Assembly: GCA_027405735.1 (NCBI GenBank)
Contig: JAPEHQ010000008.1
Span: forward strand, 248,001 to 312,000
Reading direction: 5' to 3'
DNA length: 64,000 nt
From: Mucor racemosus
Taxonomy: Eukaryota; Mucoromycota; Mucoromycetes; Mucorales; Mucoraceae
A program made the translations under genes and the position numbers. The notes below the pieces were generated by a model. It had not been told where the DNA came from, searched no databases, and saw only the letters and a list, made by a program, of their open reading frames with translations. Positions 11,928 to 23,041 of the stretch are shown piece after piece. Numbering within the stretch: the stretch's first letter is position 1; each line of letters starts with the position of its first letter.

Positions 11928-13240
11928 TTGCCATTGCTCCTTTCCCTTTTTTTTTCTTTATTATCATATCATCGTGCGAAATAAAATATTCATTTTTTAA
12001 TTAAATCGAATGTATATTTAATGTTTTGACATTTGCAGTTGAGGCATTTTGAATAATGTTTTTTGAATTATAGAAATATGCAGCAAAAGTTATTTAAATA
12101 AAGTTCGTTGCATTTATTAAGATGCTTTTCCCAGTGTCCACACCCCAGCGAGTAATAATATAACAAAGCATTTCATTTGGGTTGCTTTAGTTCAGCAATG
12201 CTTTAATTGTTCATATTGTGTAGGATTGAATTCTGTATAGCTTTTTCTTAAATATGCAGCTACAATCTGCATATTTTAGCAGTGTTGTTATCAGCGGTAG
12301 TCAGTGAACAGGTAGATCTATTCCGAAATACACAAATCTTCGCCTGGTTTTTTAAAAATAATTGCTATTCATCTAAAAAATCATGACATTTTGAAATTAT
12401 TTGATGTTAAATTATTGGCTAACGAACCTTCATTGTGTGTCTGAAGTCCTACAATTAATGTTGCAGCGATCATTATTAATGCCTGCTTAAGAATATACTA
12501 AAAAGTGGTACTAACGACTATACTGTCTATGTAGAGGAGATATTAAATTATCTTTGAATAGTATTGGTTATAAGAATAATTTGAATTAATCAAGAGAGAG
12601 ATACAGCAATTTTTAAAGCATTGAAAAGCAATCCTGGTCTTTTGAAATCTTAATCTGATCATTGTAAACTTTAGAGCAGGATCAATGAACATAAAAATCT
12701 CGAAATATATCGGAGTTTAAATATATACAAACTCCGACACTATATGTGAATATAATTGGATAAAAAATAGGTTTGTAAAATATTATTCAGTAAATCAATT
12801 CTTCTGCTTTCCCTTTCACTGAAATCAGGAGTTCTTACTAGTGTTCTGCATGACTTCTCTGGCTATTAAATGAGTAATTATAATAGAAACCCATAGCATT
12901 TTTTTTAAAGAAATAAATGTATAATTTTAACAATAATTTATACATGAAAAACCGAATTCTACTACAAAACATTGCCATATGCAATAATCAGGCTCAACAA
13001 GTTTGTCTAAAATAATGATAAAGGAGCCAATTATCAAACGACAATTCGCAAAACTGAAGTTAAATTACGTCCTTATCGACTCATTGTTGTGGTGGATTAT
13101 GATGGAAGGAAATAATTTTCTTTGTGCCCGCCGCCGCGTATTTTAAAAAAAGAGATTGTATTCTTACATTTTGTAACGTTTTTTTTTTTTTTTTTTTTTT
13201 TTTCTACACTATTTAATAATTACTATACACTAAAAAAAAT
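11928..13240. other. Gene-free intergenic stretch
   Basis: This 1.3-kb AT-rich stretch lies between the Arp9-like terminator and SAR1. AATAAA-like signals occur just after the Arp9-like stop (near 11981). A pyrimidine tract (T run near 13178-13203) lies just upstream of the SAR1 start and is probably part of its promoter or leader. No open frame or known repeat family was recognised in the rest. Confidence 0.5.
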
Positions 13241-14096
13241 ATGTTTATCGTCAACTGGTTTTGGGATGTCTTGTCATCTTTAGGTAATGTACATTGGAAA
13301 GAGAGAAAGGATTGTAGAATATTAAATGATTTGGTTTTATTTTTTTTCGCGTCCTATCATTATTTTTCATATTGTAGGTCTTATGAACAAGAATGCAAAG
13401 ATTCTTTTCTTGGGTCTTGATAACGCAGGTAAAACTACCTTGTTACACATGTTGAAGAATGATCGTTTGGCTACTTTGCAGCCAACTCTTCATCCTAGTA
13501 AGTTTTTCAATACAAAAAATATTGGGATTAGTACAAAGAATATTAATATAAAAGCATTTAGCCTCAGAAGAGCTTTCTATTGGTAATGTCAAGTTCACTA
13601 CCTACGATTTAGGTGGTCATCAACAAGCTCGTAGATTATGGAGAGATTATTTCCCTGAAGTTGGTGGTATTGTCTTTTTGGTTGATTGTGCTGATCATTC
13701 TCGTTTCCCGGAGGCCAAGGCCGAGTTGGATGTAAGTGAATAGTTTGTCTTTCCCCTCTTTTTTTTATGGCTGGAATATTAATTTCATGTAAATGAATAG
13801 GCTCTTTTAGCTATTGAACAACTCTCCAAGGTTCCTTTCTTGATCCTCGGCAATAAGATTGACGCACCTGGTGCTGTTAGTGAGGAAGCTCTCAGACAAG
13901 AGTTGGGTTTATTTCAAACAACTGGCAAGGTAAATATTATATAAATGTGGTATTTATACAAGTTTCAAATGTTAATCGTTGATAATAGGGTAAGGTTGCT
14001 TTGACTGATATTCGTCCTATTGAAGTTTTCATGTGTTCTGTTGTTATGAGACAAGGTTATGGTGATGGTTTCCGTTGGATTTCTCAATATGTTTAA
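13241..14096 (+). CDS. SAR1: Small COPII GTPase Sar1
   Basis: Sar1 is the GTPase that starts COPII coat assembly at ER exit sites. Five exons (13241-13283, 13378-13497, 13562-13731, 13801-13929, 13989-14096) give 189 aa, the usual family length. The N-terminal amphipathic region [16 protein letters not shown] is the membrane-inserting helix. The P-loop is GLDNAGKTT, the switch I threonine is in QPTLHPTSEEL, Walker B/switch II is [10 protein letters not shown], and the guanine-specificity motif is NKID. The C-terminus [13 protein letters not shown] is diagnostic of Sar1 over Arf or Arl proteins, as is the absence of an N-terminal glycine for myristoylation. No lesion was seen. Confidence 0.97.
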
Positions 14097-14558
14097 TAAT
14101 AATATATATAAAATACGCAAAAAATAAATAAATAAATAAAAAAGTTTATAGCATTTTCCACATTTCATGATTATTTCCATTACAGGTAAAAAAAGTAGGA
14201 GAGGTCTTTTCTGTATTACAGCAATGCGTCTATTATAAAATAAATATATTGTATATTTATATAGGCGTGAAACTTGTTACAGAAACAATGCTTTGAGCAT
14301 AAATAAGGCAAATAATTGATCGGGATTGACTTTTATGATATAAATTCTACTATAAGATTGGATTGTCCGAGAACTGGAAAAAAAAAGCATGGTGGTTAAT
14401 GCAGGACCCGTGATTTTAAACTTTTTTTATTTTCCTGTCCTGTCTAGTTCTTTTAATGGTAAGCATTGAGTGGGGTAAAAGAAAAAAAGGCTATGGATAG
14501 ATAGAAATTAGTAAAAAACTCTTAATGCGGAGAATTTTCGTCATTGATCTGAGCGTTT

Positions 14559-14572
14559 GTTGCCATGGTTAC
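14559..14572. promoter_or_regulatory. X-box-like site upstream of the Mig1-like gene
   Basis: GTTGCCATGGTTAC is an RFX X-box with one half-site in the GTTRCC form. A weaker relative, ATTGCCATGATTAG, follows at 14591-14604, 32 bp on (about three helical turns). Both lie about 400-440 nt upstream of the zinc-finger start at 14998. Confidence 0.5.
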
Positions 14573-14931
14573 TAGTTGAATAAATTGCAGATTGCCATGA
14601 TTAGCTTGAATAATCAACCGATAATTATTATATGCAATAGAAAATACAATACATTGTAAAAACAACTATTTATTTCATATATTATATAAATCAGTGTTTT
14701 TTCATGTGGTTCTAGTGCGTGTGTAATTATTCACATTTAACTTTAAATTTTTCTCCTCTCCCCAATCGTTTATGATTCAAGGGGTGAAATGTTCCATATA
14801 AATAATTTATAATAAGAATGTAAATGATTTATTTTGACGGGAAGCTTATTAAATCACTTTAAAGGGCAATTCCGGATTTTATATAGAAAGAAAATCATAT
14901 ATAAAAAATACTATGTATAATATATAATTGG

Positions 14932-14941
14932 TATATAAAAG
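14932..14941 (+). promoter_or_regulatory. TATA box of the Mig1-like gene
   Basis: TATATAAAAG lies 57 nt upstream of the ATG at 14998 and is followed by a pyrimidine-rich (CT/T) tract, a common fungal start-site arrangement. The rest of 14097-14997 is AT-rich intergenic DNA with SAR1 3' signals at its beginning. Confidence 0.6.
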
Positions 14942-14997
14942 TGCCTTAATTTTTTCATTTCCTTTTTGTTTCTTTTCTTTTTTTCTTTATCATATAA

Positions 14998-15795
14998 ATG
15001 CTTCAAGATACAAATCAAGAGAAATTGGATTCTTTAATTGCAGTTCAACGTCCATATCAATGCGATTTCTGTTTCAAATCATTCTATAGATTGGAGCATA
15101 AAGTGCGCCATGTTAGGACTCATACTGGAGAGAAGCCTCACATTTGTACTTTTAACCAATGTGATAAAAGATTTGCTCGTTCAGATGAATTGAGTAGACA
15201 TATGCGTGTTCACAGTGCTCCACCTACAATCTTATTACAAAGACGTAGAAAGATCCGTAGATTTCAAAAAACAAAGTCTAGATCAAAAGATGATGAAGAA
15301 GCATATTTGAAGCAACAACAACATTGCTCAATTTTACGGTTTATTCATCCTTCCGCTGCCATGAGTAATGTATCTTCTTGTTCTATTTCTGATACTAACA
15401 AGACAACAACAATAACAACAACAAACAAAAGTCGCACTAGTCCTTACAAACAATCATCAAGCACTAAATTGAATCATTGCCCGGTATCTACATGCTTTAA
15501 ATCATTTTGGCGTAAAGGGCAGTTATCCCGACATTTACAAAAACAGCATAACATAACCTCACTCTGTAACAGTGATAATATTGACATTATTAATACTACA
15601 ACAGCATCTACATACACTAGTAGTTCAGAAGAAGATGTACCTAGTCCTCAAGCAGAAAATGAATCCATCAGTATGAAACAAGAAATCTATTTACCACCAC
15701 TTGATGATAATACTACTTTTGCTTTGGATTGTCGTTTACCTTCTATTAAATCCTTATTGCATTTTGCTACGCAAACACCACAACACAATTACTAA
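14998..15795 (+). CDS. C2H2 zinc-finger regulator, Mig1/CreA-like
   Basis: Single-exon DNA-binding protein of 265 aa. Finger 1 (C22, C25, H38, H42; YRLEHKVRH helix) and finger 2 (C50, C55, H68, H72; ARSDELSRH helix) are joined by the TGEKPH linker and closely match the tandem fingers of Mig1/CreA carbon-catabolite repressors, which bind GC-rich SYGGRG sites. Unlike classical Mig1/CreA there is a further finger near residues 161-187 ([10 protein letters not shown] then SRHLQKQH), separated by a Ser/Thr/Asn-rich linker. The tail after it is acidic and Ser-rich. The two-finger family is clear; a role in glucose repression is inference, since several two-finger paralogues exist in this lineage. 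The promoter carries a TATA box and upstream X-box-like sites. Confidence 0.8.
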   Translation: MLQDTNQEKLDSLIAVQRPYQCDFCFKSFYRLEHKVRHVRTHTGEKPHICTFNQCDKRFARSDELSRHMRVHSAPPTILLQRRRKIRRFQKTKSRSKDDEEAYLKQQQHCSILRFIHPSAAMSNVSSCSISDTNKTTTITTTNKSRTSPYKQSSSTKLNHCPVSTCFKSFWRKGQLSRHLQKQHNITSLCNSDNIDIINTTTASTYTSSSEEDVPSPQAENESISMKQEIYLPPLDDNTTFALDCRLPSIKSLLHFATQTPQHNY

Positions 15796-16160
15796 CTATA
15801 CACAACAAACAGTTTTTATTACCCCCCCTCTTTTTTTTCTTTTATAGTATTTCCTTGTTGTTCTCCTCTTTTCTTTTTTGATGTATACAACCATTTCATT
15901 TAAATAATTTTTTCTCTTTTACTATATATAATATATTTATACTCTCAATGTATAAATATAATCAGTACATTTGTATACATGCAATTATATTTTTTTTTTA
16001 CTGTTCTCTTAAATAAAGTGTAAATATTAAATAATAATTTATGTTTTATCTACAGTGGATTTGAAAGGAGTAAAATAATGATTATCCTTGAGGAGAATAT
16101 TATATAAATTGTCGATTAAAAATACAATGCTATTACAACTTTTCTTTATTCATTATTCTT
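15796..16160. other. Intergenic stretch
   Basis: Terminator of the zinc-finger gene (T-rich tract, AATAAA-like sequence near 16011) and presumed promoter of the small unknown gene at 16161. Nothing else was recognised. Confidence 0.45.
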
Positions 16161-16550
16161 ATGTTTAAACAAAACTATTTACAACATCAATTGGAAGAAG
16201 ATGATATTCCTCTTTGTCAATATGTGATATCTCCACAACAATATCAATGGAAACCACCTACCAGACAACAATTTCCAAGGTTTATACCTCATCCAACTAG
16301 TTATTTTCCACCAATGATCATAACACAACCTCAACTCCAACCACAAGTGCAACAACAACCTATCACAAGAAGGCCTTCTTATCCAACTACCCCATCTTCT
16401 TTACTTGACACATTTTTAGATGAAGATGAAGATGAAGATGATGAAGATTTAGTGCCAATTGCTGTGTTACAAAGTCCTATTCGAAATCAACAACAGTTTC
16501 AATCAGCAGCAGAGAAATACAAGGAAAAAGTGAAAGCTCAATTACAATAA
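16161..16550 (+). CDS. Unknown 129-aa Pro/Gln-rich protein
   Basis: I do not recognise this gene. It is one open exon, starting MFKQNYLQHQLEEDD. It has a Pro/Gln/Thr-rich middle (PHPTSYFPP, QPQLQPQVQQQ), an acidic block of about 12 residues (DEDEDEDDEDL), and a basic helix-like C-terminus (AAEKYKEKVKAQLQ). No transmembrane segment or signal peptide is evident. It converges tail to tail with the Rxt2-like gene, with only about 30 nt between the stop codons. Codon use and the acidic block resemble real coding sequence, but without homologues a chance frame cannot be excluded. Confidence 0.5.
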   Translation: MFKQNYLQHQLEEDDIPLCQYVISPQQYQWKPPTRQQFPRFIPHPTSYFPPMIITQPQLQPQVQQQPITRRPSYPTTPSSLLDTFLDEDEDEDDEDLVPIAVLQSPIRNQQQFQSAAEKYKEKVKAQLQ

Positions 16551-16579
16551 TTATATTTATTATTATTAATAAACCTTTT

Positions 16580-17910
16580 TTAATGATGATAAGCTGGTGT
16601 TGCTTTATTTCTAACATCTTCTTCTTTTGCATTGGCTTTTAATTCTTTCCACAAAGTATCTTTTTGCATACTTGCTTTACATAACTTATTACGAGCTCCT
16701 TGAAGACGAGAGATGTATTCGTTGCTGTAATTGATATTTTCCTGTTGTTGTGATAAAATGTAAATTAGACACAAATCCTAAAATTACAAATACACAAACT
16801 TACCAACAGTAACTCCTTGACTCGTTTCACTACTTCTCTTGCTTCTACATCAGCATCCATATCATAATCTTGATCTTGTTGTAGTTGCTGTGATTGATCA
16901 TCATCTTCATTTTCTTCTCCTTCCTCTTCTTCTTCTTCTTGTTGTTGTTGTTGTTGATCTTCATCATCAGCATCATCGTTTTTTTTCGCTGTCGTGGTTG
17001 TTGTTACTGACGCATGCTTTTTTATGTTTGCTTCAATTTCTTCATCTAATTCTTTAGGGTCTAAAGCATCAACAACATTATTTGTTTCACCAGTTGCAGC
17101 AGCACTTAATGTCGTTGCAGCAGCATTAGCAGCTTCAACATCTTCTTTGTATTTTTGACGCTGTTCAATTGTACGATCAAATGTCAAATCTAAATAACGT
17201 GGATCATCTTGATGCATGATGGCAGAAAGACGACACAGAATCTTATTAAAGTTCTTTTCACCTTCAATGAATTCCATCGATGTCTTTGCAAGCGCATCAA
17301 TTTGAGTAGATAATAAAATTCTTCTTAAAGCTGGTCTACGAACAATATCTGTTGGTAATTCAATAGGACTTAAAATATCTAGAGATTATCGAGTTATATT
17401 GCTATGTGATGATGTAAAATACTTTCCATGTTTATTACCTTCGATGTTAATAAGTGTATAAGGGTCTTCTTCTTCGTCTGAAACACCATCTTCTACTCTT
17501 TTTCTCTTTCTTTTGACGATAGTTCTCTTTTTGCCTCCTTTAGAAAACTTTTTTTGTAGTTTAGTTTATTGGATTCGCGTGTATACATTTGAATCAGTGT
17601 CTTACCTCTGCTTCTTCAGCAAGTGTCTTTGGTGCACGCAACTTGTTTCCTCCAAATTGAGAATCTGATGCAGCCCATCTCTTCAGTGTTAGATTAGAAA
17701 AAAAAAGGGTTAAGGAATAATAAAGAACACATTGATTTGATAGAGGGTTAGTAAATTTTACACACAAAAAAGGATATGTTTATAGCCTCTATTATGAGGA
17801 ACCAAACCAACTTGATCACTATCACTATCCTCATTATCATTCTGTATCCATTTAGCAGCAGGAACTTGCATAGGAAGGGGAGGAGGATGAGGCGGTTGTG
17901 GCTGTGACAT
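16580..17910 (-). CDS. Rxt2-like subunit of the Rpd3L histone deacetylase complex
   Basis: Exons 16580-16741, 16804-17378, 17439-17547, 17606-17680 and a first exon of about 147-149 nt ending at 17910 give about 355 aa. The signature is DILSPIELPTDIVRRP, followed by ALRRILLSTQIDALA and a block in which MEFIEGEKNFNKIL runs into CRLSAIMHQDDPRY. This matches the RXT2 N-terminal family: a short helical pair, then a conserved L-x-R-L-x-x-x-x-x-x-DDP motif. The rest is low complexity, with poly-Gln/Glu and Asp runs. A C-terminal coiled-coil-like segment follows (ENINYSNEYISRLQGARNKL). In yeasts Rxt2 sits in Rpd3L and promotes promoter-directed deacetylation. It is divergently transcribed from the Red1-like gene. 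The first-exon donor site is ambiguous by 2 nt. Confidence 0.65.
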
Positions 17911-18169
17911 ATTTATAGCTTATTAAATAACAAAGAAAAAAGAAAAAGGGAAAGAGAATCGTTAAAACATTCTTCCTTAATGCTTCGAATAAAAATGTAA
18001 CCCGCATGTACAGTACCAGCAAGAGTACCATGGTTATTCTCAATTAGCTCTCCGGTTTGCTGCTACAGTCACATTGAATCGTTTCTAAGAAACAGGTTCA
18101 AAAAAGGCATGCTCAAAAGATTTGTATAAAATCTAATTATTTATCTTTTTTTTATTCTTAAAATCAAGA

Positions 18170-20330
18170 ATGTCGAAACCTAATGGAATATCATACGGGA
18201 TAGTGCCAGAAGATGAGGGCTCCGATATGGACGTTTCATCCGATGACGATGGTGTCAGCATGTATCCAACATTTACATCTACTCAAAACCAAGTATATCA
18301 ACAACAACAACATCAGGTAAGCAGCTTTATTTTCTTCTTTTGCCTAGTATTTACCTTGTCATATTTAATAGATTCCTCATGAAAATATCGTACGAGATCT
18401 TCAGAATCATATTCATCGAAAGCAATCGCAAATATCACCTATTATACCTCGTGTAGAATCCTTTGCATCGCGTGCGACTACAAGTGCAAGCTCAAACAGT
18501 TATGCTAGCAGGGTGGCACAGCAAAATATTGTTGTGATTGACGACAACGATGATGATTCAGATACCGAATCAAGCAGTTCATTTCATACTGCACCAAGTT
18601 CACCTGTTGATTTAACGTTAAACGATCAAGCAGATGTAGACATGGATCAACAACCTGATTTAATAGATCACTTACAACAGGAATATGATAGCTTGACCAA
18701 AGAGCTCATTTTCATTGACAAAGAAGAGGAAAGAATTACAGCCAAACTTGAAGAGAAAAAAGCACAATTAGAATCAATTAGAGTAAAACAATTGGAACTT
18801 CAAGTTCGTAAATCAATTGAAAAGAATAGAAAAGCAGTAATGACACCTAAACCTAGTCTTACAAATGGAAAGGGCAAGGAAAAAGCAACAAACTACAAAC
18901 ATATTAGTAGTTCTGATGAGGATGATAGTGCACCAATGAAGAAAGCAAAAGCAGTAGCTAATCCTTTTACTGGAAGACCACAAAGACAAGCAGTAGTTAA
19001 TCCCTCAACTACAAAACCACAAAAGCAAGCAGTAGCGAATCCCTTTGCTACAAAACCACTAAAGCAGGAAGTGGAAGAGGATGTAAAAAAGAGTCTGGAA
19101 GACGACGAAAGACATGGCAGAATGATAAAGGGCAAAAGAATAGTAGATTCACCTATACCTTCAGATAATACACCCACGTCCATGCCACATTTTCCACAGC
19201 GTCATAAAAAAAACAACAATTATCTACAATTAGTCAGAAAGAGTCAAGTGTCTGGTAACACTACTATCGGTCAAATGAAAATGTTTTTATGTGATTTATA
19301 CGATAAATATTTAGAGGACGATGATATCACTGAACAACAGAGAGCACATTACAAAGATTTGACGAAAAAGATTTCAAAATTCGATGATAATGGAGACGAT
19401 TATATACCTTCAAAAGGATGTAACAGCAGAACTAGAACAGGCAAAAAACCAAAACGAGCGTTTGTACCAAAAACGGATCTCATGTTACCCCCTGAATATT
19501 ACGGACATCCCGAAAGATTAAACTTTGATGATATGTCTGTCGATCGAAACAAACTTTTAGATGCTATCAACTGTGTACATGTAATTACTCCCAGAAGAGT
19601 GAGAAAAATCAACGAATTATTATCCCATTTCCCACGTCAACTGAATGTTACTGATTTCCAAGGCATTATTGTAAGTGTATAATCGAATATGTGTACGTCA
19701 AATCACTGACCTGTTTGTTTTTCATTAGGATGCCAATGGTGAGGTAATAGATTCAGACCAAGTAGAAGAATATACTGGACCAAAGAAGTTAAACAGATTA
19801 ATTACATTGTATATGATGGTAACAGACCCAAAATGTGTTGATGGTACTAAAAGTTCCCAGAAAGCAAGGGCCAAAGTTAGAGCAAAAGCAAAAGTAAAGC
19901 CATATCCGTATGAGACTGGAAATACAAAACTGATTTCTTTTTTTTATATATTTCTTAGGCAGCATTAACCAGAAAAAGGCAAAGACCAGAAGCTATCGAA
20001 TCTAATCAAGAAGCTTTTTCTGAACCTGTTGCAGGATTTGCAAGTTCATCAAGAGTAACACATCAAAGTACTTCACGCCCCACCTTCATCTCTGATATTG
20101 GAAGCTCATCCAGAGCTTCCGTCGTTACTCCTGATGTTGTGTCCCTCTCCGATCACCCTTCTCATTTCTCGCCAGTAGAACCCTTCAATCAATTATTCAA
20201 TCCCGAACCAGCAACAACAACTTCCCACTCTCCAGATATACAAACAAGAACGCCAGTAAGCCTACTATCTCCTCCAGCACCAGCTCCAGCGCCAGCGCCA
20301 GCGCCAGCGCCAGCACCAGCGCCAGCTCCA

Positions 20331-20362
<32 letters not shown>

Positions 20363-20729
20363 TCCAGCGCCAGCACCAGCGCCAGCACCAGCGCCAGCGC
20401 CAGCGCCAGCACCAGCACCAGCATCTATACCTTCAAAACAAGCTCCATTACAATGGTATAATGGTTCACCGCCTCCTGCACAAACAAAAATCCCCTCACC
20501 ATCGCCCTCATCCAAATCCACTACTACAACGACAAACAACCAGGCCAATACACAAAATCAATATAAACCTGCATTTCAACCATATCGTTCTGTACTGAAT
20601 TCTCTTGGTGTAGTTTCAACTCCTGATGTAGTTGAACAAAAAACAGGTATGTTGTGTCGAGCTGAGAGTACTGGTGGTATTTGCAATGACAAACGTTGTC
20701 CTCATATGCATTTCGCTGATTTTACATGA
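18170..20729 (+). CDS. Red1/ZFC3H1-type zinc-finger protein (nuclear RNA-surveillance family)
   Basis: Exons 18170-18316, 18372-19670, 19729-19893 and 19959-20729 give 793 aa. Most of the chain is disordered: acidic N-terminus, a coiled coil at about residues 150-210 (LQQEYDSLTKELIFIDKEEE), three basic tandem motifs around GRPQRQAVVNP / KPQKQAVANPF, and a long Ala-Pro repeat. The last 25 residues hold the recognisable part: LCRAESTGGICNDKRCPHMH then FADFT. This is the CCCH arrangement of the zf-C3H1 domain found in ZFC3H1 and S. pombe Red1, scaffolds of MTREC/PAXT complexes that send RNAs to the exosome. In those proteins the domain also lies in the C-terminal half. The domain call is good; equating the gene with Red1 is inference, since little else is conserved. 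Confidence 0.65.
20272..20428 (+). repeat. Hexanucleotide minisatellite encoding (Ala-Pro)n
   Basis: Tandem GCNCCA units within the Red1-like last exon encode roughly 45-50 residues of alternating Ala and Pro with a single Thr interruption. Third positions vary among C, A, T and G, so the tract has drifted at synonymous sites while keeping the dipeptide. Confidence 0.9.
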
Positions 20730-20984
20730 TTAATTTAATTTGTAAAACATGCTTACATATTCAGGATAACAATGACATTCTCTAAATCTCAATATAGTGT
20801 ACATACACACAATCATAATAAATCATTTTACTTTAAAGTTTATTGTGTATATTTGACTCATGCGATACATTTTATATAATGAAGTCGACCTTCATCAATT
20901 CTTTAAATATCTGAGCGTCGTATATCCTTTTAATCTATCATTTTAAATAAAAATCATTCACGAGCTTACAAGATGCTTTCCAAA

Positions 20985-21388
20985 TATTCTGTAAAAAGCT
21001 GCTTTGTATTGCATTAGGGTATTTGCTTGATTTGCCTGATTTATTATCTGATTGGCACTATTTTCACTCGAAAAAAGTGAGCGTTTGATCCCAATAATTT
21101 AATCAACAAATCAATAGGATGCTAAAATATTAATTCTGAACACTGGTACAGCTGTAGTGTATATCTCGAGGCTTTCAGCCCGTTTGAATCAATATTTATT
21201 AATTATATGGAGGCATTCTTTCTGTTGCTTTATTTTTTCAAGTAGAGAAAAAGTGTTTTCTTTCAAAAACGTGTGCTAAATCTTTCAAAAATAGCTTTTA
21301 GCTAATGAAATCAGGTTATGTTATTTGTACGTGTACTGCACATTAAGTGCAGTTTCAAAATTCAATTTCGAACCATTATTTGATTTTA
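20985..21388 (+). repeat. Dispersed repeat R2, copy 1
   Basis: Similar in order to 36796-37190 and 56790-56985, and to the reverse complement of about 59575-59930. Shared landmarks are a short C/A-rich start, ACTCGAAAAAA then GATC-rich text, GATGCTAAAAT, a TACAGCT-x-TAGT-like stretch and GAAACTTTCAGCC or close variants. It is non-coding. The stretch 20730-20984 before it is the 3' region of the Red1-like gene with no other content seen. Confidence 0.65.
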
Positions 21389-21671
21389 GATAAAAGATGC
21401 ATTCATTGTGTAGAGTGTAGTGGAAATCGCAACATTTTGATGGATAGAAATTACAGGACCAAGATGTTGTGTTTGCCTCAGTGTTTTTAAAAGGGTTTAA
21501 TAGCATACTTTATCAAACTTACTTAGATGTTAAATACTCACCATATGCTATTAGTATCGTCTTGTTTTTTTATTTAATTGCTGTGTTATTAAAAATCAAG
21601 TTTTTCATAGCTTATAACAATGACAATGGGATGTTTCTGACTTTAGATTGATATTTATCATAAGGCGGGCT

Positions 21672-21872
21672 GATGATACGTTTAATACTACTGTAGATGG
21701 AATCAGTCAATTTGATTTATCTGATTTGAATGCAAATGCCGAGAAACCATTTGTAATTAGTACGTAAGTTGGTTCTGGTAAATTATTGAATAAATCGGCT
21801 TGGGACAAAGAGGGTAAAAAGGCGGCAATAGGTTCCAGTAATGGCCATGTTTATGTTTATGATATTGGAGAG
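21672..21872 (+). pseudogene. Dynein intermediate chain C-terminal WD40 fragment, copy A
   Basis: The frame reads DTFNTTVDGISQFDLSDLNA, then after one in-frame TAA (in ACG TAA GTT) continues VGSGKLLNKSAWDKEGKKAA and IGSSNGHVYVYDIGE, followed by a GTAAGA donor. This matches the last WD40 blade of cytoplasmic dynein intermediate chain (animal form: ...LNNDTEVP..., ALNRVRW, AVGDSEGQIVIYDVGE). The neighbouring exons are not seen, so it is a captured fragment. The stop codon is shared with copy B, so the lesion predates that duplication. Confidence 0.75.
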
Positions 21873-22693
21873 GTAAGACTAAAAGAACTTAATGTAAATC
21901 ACCTCTAGCGCAAAAATTATAAAGTAAAACTATATTATCATCAAATAAACTACCACACAATATTAAAATGTGTAACGATTTACAGTAATAAGCTTGAATC
22001 AAGTGGGTACAGCATTGTAAATTCTTGAAAAAGTTCTCAAGTATCATAAAATCTCTTATTTTTAAGGCTTACAAGGCTTATAAGCGGAATATTAATTTCA
22101 AAAATTATTCTTGTCCAGATCATCAATTTTGACATTTTTTAATTTTTTTTTCTGGTTTTGCAAATCTAGAGTGAATTATACTACCAATTATAAAAACAAA
22201 AAATATACAAATATACAGGATTTAGCGCTCTATTTATTCAATAAAAAATAACAAACATTTTTATTGCAAAATACTACATGAAAATCCTTTAATCAAAAAA
22301 CCGTTTTTGGGCCAAAAGTACAAAGTTTCATTACTTAATATTCAATATTAAGCTTTTATAAAATTTGTATTAGCTATGGCTACAATTTTCTCTGACATTG
22401 TAGTATATTTAAACGTTGATTTTGGTATCAAAATTTGATTTTTCTGTTTTTTGATCAAAATCATGAGTGTTGGTAAGGATAAAATGAGTCACCGCAAATG
22501 TCCGCTACAAAAGCTGAATTTTCAGACCTTACATGGTTAAATATAAGAAAGGTTAAAAAAACGCTTTTTTATTTAAAACTGATATACCATAGTATAAGAG
22601 ACTTAGCCGTTCAATTTTGCTGTCTTGCTATGCGCAATTACTGCGTCGCTCTACGGGCTCGCTTTTGCAATTTTTCAACAAATCTATGATATG

Positions 22694-23041
22694 TGTTGCA
22701 TCCACAGATCTGGGTGCATTCCTTGGTTAAGATTACGACACAGTTTGATATGTTAAGTTCTACATTGCTGTGTATTATGTTATGAAGCTCCGTGTATGCA
22801 GGAATATGGAACTAGTGTGTGTCACCTAGATTTGATTGGATATATGTATGTATATAAATAGACTCATTTAAACAGGTCATATAATTAGAGAATGTGAATA
22901 TAAAAGAAGATGGTTCGATCTTATAATAAAGTTCTTTAGTTTTAGTGTGCTCTTTCATTTTATAATAGTTTTCCTTTATTTTTATTAAATGATTTAGTAC
23001 ATATTTTAGCTTTGAGATTAATATAATCTCCTGGCGTAACA
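22694..23041 (-). mobile_element. Solo LTR, family L1 (348 bp), with 5-bp target duplication
   Basis: In minus orientation it starts TGTTACGCCAGGAG and ends TGGATGCAACA, the TG...CA form of retrotransposon LTRs. It is flanked by ATATG at 22689-22693 and 23042-23046. It shares length and sequence with the solo LTR at 57275-57622. It sits inside repeat unit U. The unit at about 62.9 kb shows the uninterrupted site with a single ATATG. No internal gag-pol is present. Confidence 0.9.

Noticed and set aside
20189..20548. Long Gly-Ala and Leu-Val-Ala frames opposite the Ala-Pro repeat
   Set aside because: They are mirror readings of the GCNCCA minisatellite and not genes.
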